Positions 35,475 to 41,244 of a stretch of DNA of 41,244 nucleotides are shown one piece after another. The stretch lies in NCBI RefSeq assembly GCF_947624825.1, contig NZ_CANQLZ010000023.1, forward strand, positions 1-41,244. The letters run 5' to 3'. The DNA is from an uncultured Acinetobacter sp. (GTDB lineage: Bacteria; Pseudomonadota; Gammaproteobacteria; Pseudomonadales; Moraxellaceae). The position numbers and the translations under genes are program-made. Numbering within the stretch: the first letter of the stretch is position 1; each line of letters opens with the position of its first letter. The notes under the pieces are model-generated. The model saw only the letters and a list, made by a program, of their open reading frames with translations. It ran no database searches and was not told the DNA's origin.

Positions 35475-37292
35475 ATGCGTCTGTTGGCCGCTTTGGCAGT
35501 ATTGATCGCAGCACCTGTGCACGCGGCAATGCAAACCACCTCTTATATTGCGCTGCACGGTCAGCCGCAATATAGCGCACGTGGTTATATGCCATATGCC
35601 AACCCATCTGCACCCAAAGGCGGCTATATCACTAGCGCCGCCAATGGGACTTTTGACAATTTAAACAGCATGAATGGCAAAGGCACCGCAGTCGATGGTG
35701 TCAATTACTTATTTGATAGTTTAATGAGCTCATCCTTAGATGAACCGGGGGTGATGTATCCACTTTTGGCCGAGCGGGTCAGTTTTGATCCCAAAAACTT
35801 AACCACGGTCACTTTTGAGTTAAATCCTCAAGCCAAATTTAGCGATGGTTCGGCTGTGACAGCCCAAGATGTTAAATTTACCTTTGATGCCTATCTCAGC
35901 AAAGCCAATCCTGGCCTACAAATGTATTTATCAGATTTGGCGCGCACCGAAGTATTGGCACGGCATACAGTACGTATGCATTTAAAATCCAAAAATAACA
36001 CTGAAATGCCACTCATTTTGGCGCAATTGCCGATTTATTCGGCCAAAGATTGGCAATCGCGTGATTTTAGCCGAGTCACTTTGCAGCCCATTTTAGGTTC
36101 AGGGCCTTATCGGATTGAAAAAATTGATGCCGGACGTAGTATTACCTATCAGCGTAATCCACAGTATTGGGGAAAAGATTTAGCGGTCAATCGAGGGCGT
36201 TATAATTTTGATCGCATTAAATATATGTATTACCGTAATTTAGAGGTTGCCTTTGAAGGCTTTAAGTCCGGTCAATATACGTTGCACGAAGAATATACGG
36301 CGCGTAAGTGGGTAACGGAATATGATTTTCCTGCCATGCAGCAAGGTATGGTGGTGAAATATCGCTTTAAACATCAAAACCCAATTCCAACGCAAAGTTT
36401 TGTGTTTAATACACGCAGAAAAGCCATGCAAGACATTGCCTTTCGTCAAGCCATTACCTTGGCTTATGATTTTGAGTGGCAAAATAAAGCCTTGTTTTAT
36501 GGACAATATCAACGTTTACAAAGTTATTTTAGCAACAGTGAATTACAAGCCAAAGGCCGCCCCAGTGCAGCCGAGATGGCGATACTCAAACCCTATTTAA
36601 GCCAACTTGATCTCATTCAGCGTCAAGCTGTGTTGCTCGATTGGCGTTATCCTGTTTCAGACGGGAGTGGTTTTAACCGCAGTAATTTACTCAAAGCGCG
36701 TCAATTGTTGTTAAAAGCAGGTTATCGTTTTAAGCAAGGTCAATTGCTAGATAGCAAAGATCAGCCGATTGTTTTAGAATTTTTGATTCATCAAGATGGC
36801 TTGCAACGTACATTGATGCCCTTTGTACGTAACTTAAAACGTCTAGGCATTCAGGTCAAAATTCGTCATGTGGATGTGCCGCAATATATAGAGCGTATGC
36901 GGCGTAGCGATTTTGATATGACCACTAGTGTGATGCCACAATCATTAACCCCGGGCAATGAGCAAGCACAACTGTGGAGTTCTCAGTCGGCCAATCAACC
37001 GGGCAATTATAACTATGCTGGTATCCAAAATCCGGTGATTGATGATGCCATTCAACAGCTGATTCGTGCGCCAAACCGTCAAGCATTGGTGCTGCGTACC
37101 CAAGTGTTAGATCGTTTATTGCGTGCCGGTTATTACCAAATTCCAACCTATGGCAAAGGTGAACATTGGTTGGCCTATTGGAACATGTATCAGCAACCCA
37201 AACAAAAACCTAAATTATCAACAGGAATTGATTATTGGTGGAGCGATGCCAAGCAAGCCGCTAAAGTCCGCCAATATTTAGGACAAAAATAA
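35475..37292 (+). CDS. yejA: Peptide ABC transporter substrate-binding protein YejA
   Basis: This encodes a 605-residue periplasmic family 5 binding protein with a signal peptide (cleavage near VHA, residue 17). The start was set at the ATG with AAGGA 6 bases before it, overlapping the mltD stop; an upstream TTG is less likely. The binding-protein motifs KFSDGSAVTAQDVKFTF, GSGPYRI and YQRNPQYWGKD are present. E. coli YejA works with YejBEF in microcin C and peptide uptake. It is 9 bases after mltD and 16 before yejB, which makes it part of one operon. Confidence 0.93.
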   Translation: MRLLAALAVLIAAPVHAAMQTTSYIALHGQPQYSARGYMPYANPSAPKGGYITSAANGTFDNLNSMNGKGTAVDGVNYLFDSLMSSSLDEPGVMYPLLAERVSFDPKNLTTVTFELNPQAKFSDGSAVTAQDVKFTFDAYLSKANPGLQMYLSDLARTEVLARHTVRMHLKSKNNTEMPLILAQLPIYSAKDWQSRDFSRVTLQPILGSGPYRIEKIDAGRSITYQRNPQYWGKDLAVNRGRYNFDRIKYMYYRNLEVAFEGFKSGQYTLHEEYTARKWVTEYDFPAMQQGMVVKYRFKHQNPIPTQSFVFNTRRKAMQDIAFRQAITLAYDFEWQNKALFYGQYQRLQSYFSNSELQAKGRPSAAEMAILKPYLSQLDLIQRQAVLLDWRYPVSDGSGFNRSNLLKARQLLLKAGYRFKQGQLLDSKDQPIVLEFLIHQDGLQRTLMPFVRNLKRLGIQVKIRHVDVPQYIERMRRSDFDMTTSVMPQSLTPGNEQAQLWSSQSANQPGNYNYAGIQNPVIDDAIQQLIRAPNRQALVLRTQVLDRLLRAGYYQIPTYGKGEHWLAYWNMYQQPKQKPKLSTGIDYWWSDAKQAAKVRQYLGQK

Positions 37293-37308
37293 TCCACACA
37301 GGAGTGGC

Positions 37309-38376
37309 ATGGGCACTTATATTTTAAAACGCTTGCTGTTGATCATTCCCACTTTGTTTTTTATTTTATTGATTAACTTTGTGGTGATTCAAATTGCACC
37401 TGGCGGACCGGTCGAACAAGCCATTCAACAAGCGCAAAGCTTTGCAGGACTTGGCCATGTCAGTGGTGGCGAAACAGCAGCAACTTCCAATGCTTATCAA
37501 GGTGCTCAAGGCTTAAGTGATGAGATGGTGGCCAAAATTGAAGCCCAATATGGCTTTGATCAACCCATGCATCTACGTTTTTGGGATATGCTTAAAAGTT
37601 ACTTAAGCTTAGATTTTGGTACGAGTTTTTTTAAAGATAAACCGGTCACCACCTTGCTTTTAGAAAAAATGCCGGTGTCTTTGTCTTTAGGTTTGTGGAG
37701 CACTTTGCTGATTTATTTGATCTCGATTCCATTGGGGATTAAAAAAGCCCGTCAGCATGGCAGTGTTTTTGATCAATCTACGTCGATGTTATTGGCCATT
37801 GGTTATGCCATTCCGGCTTTTGTATTTGCCATTTTACTGATTGTATTTTTTGCCGGTGGCAGCTACTTACAATGGTTTCCATTACAAGGTTTGGTCTCGG
37901 AAAATTTTGCTGATTTAACTTTGCTTGGCAAAATCAAAGATTATGTTTGGCATATGAGCTTGCCTTTACTTGCCATGGTCATTGGCGGCTTTGCCGGGTT
38001 AACTTATCTGACCAAATATTCCTTTATGGAAGAGTTGTCCAAACAATATGTACTTGCAGCACGCGCCAAAGGCTTAAGCGAGTCACGCGTGTTGTATGGG
38101 CATGTGTTTCGTAATGCCATGTTAATTGTGATTGCCGGTTTGCCTGAAGCTTTGGTGGGGATTTTCTTTGTCGGTAATTTGTTTATTGAGATTATCTTTA
38201 ACTTAGATGGTTTGGGTTTACTTGGCTTTGAAGCCATTGTGCAGCGTGATTATCCGGTAATTTTTGGCAGCCTATTTTTATTTACCCTACTTGGTTTATT
38301 GTTACGTTTAGTCAGCGATGTTTTGTATCAAGTGATTGATCCACGTATTAACTTTGATGCACGAGGGGGCAAATGA
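37309..38376 (+). CDS. yejB: Peptide ABC transporter permease YejB
   Basis: This encodes a 355-residue inner-membrane permease. Several membrane helices are visible, starting with LLLIIPTLFFILLINFVVI. The EAA-type loop that contacts the ATPase (AARAKGLSESRVLYGHVFRNA) and the start MGTYILKRLLLIIPTLF fit the DppB/YejB class. An AGGAG site lies 4 bases before the ATG. Its TGA overlaps the yejE ATG in ATGATG. Confidence 0.94.
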   Translation: MGTYILKRLLLIIPTLFFILLINFVVIQIAPGGPVEQAIQQAQSFAGLGHVSGGETAATSNAYQGAQGLSDEMVAKIEAQYGFDQPMHLRFWDMLKSYLSLDFGTSFFKDKPVTTLLLEKMPVSLSLGLWSTLLIYLISIPLGIKKARQHGSVFDQSTSMLLAIGYAIPAFVFAILLIVFFAGGSYLQWFPLQGLVSENFADLTLLGKIKDYVWHMSLPLLAMVIGGFAGLTYLTKYSFMEELSKQYVLAARAKGLSESRVLYGHVFRNAMLIVIAGLPEALVGIFFVGNLFIEIIFNLDGLGLLGFEAIVQRDYPVIFGSLFLFTLLGLLLRLVSDVLYQVIDPRINFDARGGK

Positions 38377-39389
38377 TGTCGCCCATTATGCAGGCGCGTT
38401 TACAACGCTTTAAAGCCAATCGCTTAGGTTTTGGCTGCTTGATCATCTTTAGCATGATTTTTGTCTTGTCACTGGCGGCAGAATTGATTGCCAACGATAA
38501 ACCTTTATTGGTCAGTTATAAGCAACAACTTTATTTACCAGTCTTTAAAGCCTATCCTGAAACCACCTTTGGTGGGGTATTTGAAACCGAAGCCGATTAT
38601 CAAGACCCTGCTGTACACGCGCTGATTCAAGAACATGGTTGGGCTGTGTGGCCGATCATTCGCTATGCTTATCAAACTCCAAATTTAGATTTAACCGTAC
38701 CGGTGCCATCGCAACCCACCTCAGATAATTGGTTGGGTACCGATGATCAAGGCCGTGATGTTTTAGCACGCATTTTATATGGGTTACGTGTGTCGTTATT
38801 GTTTGGCTTTGCTTTAACTCTAGCTTCTGCTGTATTAGGGATGATGGTGGGTGCCATCCAAGGCTATTATGGTGGTTGGATTGATTTGATTGGGCAACGC
38901 ATTTTAGAAGTATGGGGCGGTTTACCCATGTTATTTATGGTCATGATTTTGGTGAGTATGTTTACCCCTAATGTCTATTGGCTGTTTTTTATTATGCTGT
39001 TGTTTGGTTGGCCAACGTTAGTGGGTTTGGTGCGTGCTGAATTTTTACGTGCCCGTCATCTCGATTATGTACGTGCTGCACGGAGCTTAGGGGTAGCTGA
39101 TCATAACATTATCCTTCGGCATATTTTACCCAATGCCATGAGCTCAAGCTTGTCGCAGTTACCGTTTATGCTGACCGCCAATATCACTGCGCTAACCGCA
39201 CTTGACTTTTTAGGTTATGGTTTGCCACCAGATGCAGCCTCTTTAGGTGAATTATTATTACAAGGTAAAAACAATCTGAATGCACCGTGGCTGGCGTTAT
39301 CCGGCTTTTTTACTTTGGCGATTGTGCTATCTCTACTAATTTATATTGGCGAGGCGACCCGTGACGCATTTGACCCAAGACGTCAATAA
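38373..39389 (+). CDS. yejE: Peptide ABC transporter permease YejE
   Basis: This encodes a 338-residue second permease. It has the N-terminal helix FGCLIIFSMIFVLSLAAELIA, the GTDDQGRDVLARILYGLRVSL motif of OppC/DppC proteins and an EAA loop (RAARSLGVADHNIILRHILPNAMS). Two ATG codons lie in tandem at the start; the first overlaps the yejB stop. Its end overlaps the yejF start by 29 bases. Confidence 0.94.
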   Translation: MMSPIMQARLQRFKANRLGFGCLIIFSMIFVLSLAAELIANDKPLLVSYKQQLYLPVFKAYPETTFGGVFETEADYQDPAVHALIQEHGWAVWPIIRYAYQTPNLDLTVPVPSQPTSDNWLGTDDQGRDVLARILYGLRVSLLFGFALTLASAVLGMMVGAIQGYYGGWIDLIGQRILEVWGGLPMLFMVMILVSMFTPNVYWLFFIMLLFGWPTLVGLVRAEFLRARHLDYVRAARSLGVADHNIILRHILPNAMSSSLSQLPFMLTANITALTALDFLGYGLPPDAASLGELLLQGKNNLNAPWLALSGFFTLAIVLSLLIYIGEATRDAFDPRRQ

Positions 39390-40947
39390 ATTACTTGATG
39401 TACGTGGCTTAAACATTCAAACCCACAGCCAAACCTTGCTGCACGATTTAAGTTTTGAGCTTAAAGAAGGGCAAACTTTAGCCATTGTGGGGGAAAGTGG
39501 TTCGGGTAAATCCATCAGCAGTTTGGCTTTACTGGGTTTGTTGCCTAGTACCTTGCAGGTGTCCGGCCAAGCCATATTACAACAGCAAGATTTATTGCAA
39601 TTAGCGCCCGCGCAATTAGGTTTTATTCGTGGTCAAAAAATTGCCATGATTTTTCAAGAACCCATGACTGCACTTAACCCGCTGCATCGGGTAGAAAAAC
39701 TGATTGGCGAGAGTTTAAGGCTACAAGGTTTAAGCAAGCCTAAGACCCGTGAGCGCGTGATTGCCTTATTACAGGATGTGGGTATCCCACAACCCAAAGA
39801 TAAGCTTAGACGCTATCCACACGAGCTCTCAGGCGGACAAAGGCAGCGTGTGATGATTGCCATGGCTTTAGCGCAAGACCCCGAGATTTTAATTGCCGAT
39901 GAACCGACCACCGCGTTAGATGTCACTTTACAGGCGCAGATTTTAGATTTGCTTCAAAATCTACAGCAGCAGCGTAATATGGCCATGATTTTAATCAGTC
40001 ATGATTTAAATTTAGTCAGGCGCTATGCCAATCAAGTGATTGTGATGCAACACGGTCATGTGGTGGAGCAAGGTTTGGTGCAAGATGTTTTTGCTCAGCC
40101 CAAACATACCTATACCCAAAATTTACTCAATCATGATTTTGGCCAAGCTTTACATGTGCCAGCACAACAGGTGTTGCTAGATTTGCGGCAAGTGGCAGTC
40201 AAGTTCCCAATTAAACAAGGGCTGCTCAATCGGGTAAAAGATTATGTGGTGGCAGTTGAACCTTTAGACGTACAGCTACAACAAGGCAGATCGCTTGGCA
40301 TTGTCGGGGAAAGTGGTTCAGGTAAAAGCTCACTTGCATTAGCCATCGCGCGCTTAATTCCAAGCGCAGGTAAAATTGTCTTGTTGGGGCAAGATTTAAA
40401 CGCTTATGACGAAAAACAATTACGCCCTTTACGTCGTGATTTGCAAATTGTCTTTCAAGATCCATTGAGTAGCTTAAATCCACGTTTAAGCATTGAGCAA
40501 ATTATTGCTGAAGGTTTACAGGTACAAAAACTTGCCGCCACCGAGATTAAACAACGCGTTGAACAGGCTTTAATACAAGTGGAATTGCCGCTTGAGTTTA
40601 AACAACGCTATCCGCATGAACTCTCAGGAGGACAGCGTCAGCGCGTGTCCTTGGCGCGTGCTTTGGTGCTACAGCCAAAACTGATCATTTTAGATGAACC
40701 GACCTCCGCACTTGATCGAAGCACGCAGCGCGCGATTGTGGCATTGCTCAGACGCTTACAACATGAATATGCCATGACGTATGTGTTTATTAGTCATGAT
40801 CTACATGTGGTACGTGCGCTATGTCAGCAGGTCTTGGTATTGCAGCATGCCAAAGTGATGGAACTGCAAGATACAGAAGATTTATTTTTAAAGCCAAAAA
40901 CCGCCTATACCCAAGCTTTGATTCAAGCGAGTCAATACGCAGATTAA
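39361..40947 (+). CDS. yejF: Peptide ABC transporter ATPase YejF (two fused ATPase domains)
   Basis: This encodes a 528-residue protein with two complete ABC ATPase domains in tandem, the YejF form that replaces separate OppD and OppF subunits. Each half has Walker A (GESGSGKS), the signature LSGGQRQRV and a DEPT-type Walker B ([22 protein letters not shown]). The GTG start was chosen over a TTG 5 codons upstream because GAGG is well placed before it. The reading overlaps yejE by 29 bases. It is the last gene of the mltD-yejABEF operon and is followed by a hairpin. Confidence 0.94.
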   Translation: MTHLTQDVNKLLDVRGLNIQTHSQTLLHDLSFELKEGQTLAIVGESGSGKSISSLALLGLLPSTLQVSGQAILQQQDLLQLAPAQLGFIRGQKIAMIFQEPMTALNPLHRVEKLIGESLRLQGLSKPKTRERVIALLQDVGIPQPKDKLRRYPHELSGGQRQRVMIAMALAQDPEILIADEPTTALDVTLQAQILDLLQNLQQQRNMAMILISHDLNLVRRYANQVIVMQHGHVVEQGLVQDVFAQPKHTYTQNLLNHDFGQALHVPAQQVLLDLRQVAVKFPIKQGLLNRVKDYVVAVEPLDVQLQQGRSLGIVGESGSGKSSLALAIARLIPSAGKIVLLGQDLNAYDEKQLRPLRRDLQIVFQDPLSSLNPRLSIEQIIAEGLQVQKLAATEIKQRVEQALIQVELPLEFKQRYPHELSGGQRQRVSLARALVLQPKLIILDEPTSALDRSTQRAIVALLRRLQHEYAMTYVFISHDLHVVRALCQQVLVLQHAKVMELQDTEDLFLKPKTAYTQALIQASQYAD

Positions 40948-41001
40948 AGTATGAGTGGGTGATGTGATGATTCAAATCTCAGGTTTGAATCATACAGACA
41001 T

Positions 41002-41035
41002 AAAAAAGCCCAAGTCTTAAATGCTTGGGCTTTTT
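41002..41035. terminator. Terminator after yejF
   Basis: The stem AAAAGCCCAAG / CTTGGGCTTTT has an A-run and a T-run, about 55 bases after the yejF stop. It separates the operon from the minus-strand tRNA genes. Confidence 0.92.
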
Positions 41036-41056
41036 GTAGAGTTTAACACTCGAATA

Positions 41057-41132
41057 TGGCGTCCCTACGGGGATTCGAACCCCGGTTACCGCCGTGAAAG
41101 GGCGATGTCCTAGGCCTCTAGACGATAGGGAC
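41057..41132 (-). tRNA. tRNA-Glu (anticodon TTC)
   Basis: Read on the minus strand, the acceptor stem GTCCCTA pairs with TAGGGAC, the T-arm contains GGTTCGAATCC, and the anticodon loop CTTTCAC gives TTC (Glu). The 3' CCA is encoded. The full length is 76 bases. Confidence 0.97.
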
Positions 41133-41169
41133 GTCGTGTGAAGTAAGCTATTTTAAACCAAGAATTTTA

Positions 41170-41244
41170 TGGCGTCCCTACGGGGATTCGAACCCCGGTT
41201 ACCGCCGTGAAAGGGCGATGTCCTAGGCCTCTAGACGATAGGGA
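41170..41244 (-). tRNA. tRNA-Glu (TTC), second copy, cut by the window edge
   Basis: The visible bases are identical to the first tRNA-Glu and separated from it by 37 bases. The copy lacks the single 5' base that would lie at the next position, outside the window. Confidence 0.95.

Overview
The window looks like chromosomal DNA from an Acinetobacter-type gammaproteobacterium (Moraxellaceae). This rests on the low-to-moderate GC content, a fused RNase HI / DNA polymerase III epsilon gene, a FimL-like pilus-signalling protein, and gammaproteobacterial blocks such as ygfB-pepP-ubiH-ubiI opposite zapA-6S RNA. I see no phage genes, insertion sequences, integrases or CRISPR array. This is core housekeeping DNA with a few lineage-specific pieces.

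Positions 1-8200 hold the 3' end of isocitrate lyase, an NlpE-like lipoprotein, a PlsC-family acyltransferase, a small lipoprotein, rsmD-mrdA (PBP2), a DUF445 membrane protein, adk and a small membrane protein. Positions 8182-14709 hold nth with an orphan RnfB-like ferredoxin, gdhA started from TTG, a META/DUF4377 lipoprotein, a LigB-type dioxygenase, rlmH, and an M28-family exported protein whose metal site looks broken. Most convergent gene pairs share one bidirectional terminator hairpin.

Positions 14865-25234 hold lon, the 5-formyl-THF cyclo-ligase gene, an OmpA-domain lipoprotein, a 40-residue putative lipopeptide gene, 6S RNA with a clear promoter, zapA with an upstream coiled-coil gene, the ubiquinone hydroxylase operon and a SutA-like acidic protein. 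Positions 25233-32064 hold rsmI, yraN, a DolP-like double-BON lipoprotein, an alpha/beta hydrolase, nudC coupled to a fimL-like gene, and rnhA-dnaQ.

The rnhA-dnaQ fusion carries 14 perfect copies of a hexanucleotide, encoding an acidic (Glu-Thr)n linker between RNase HI and the proofreading exonuclease. Positions 32286-40947 form one probable operon: a very large MltD-type lytic transglycosylase with eight LysM repeats, followed 9 bases later by a complete YejABEF peptide ABC transporter. I infer that the transglycosylase releases muropeptides that the transporter could recover. The window ends with two identical tandem tRNA-Glu genes, the last cut by one base at the edge.
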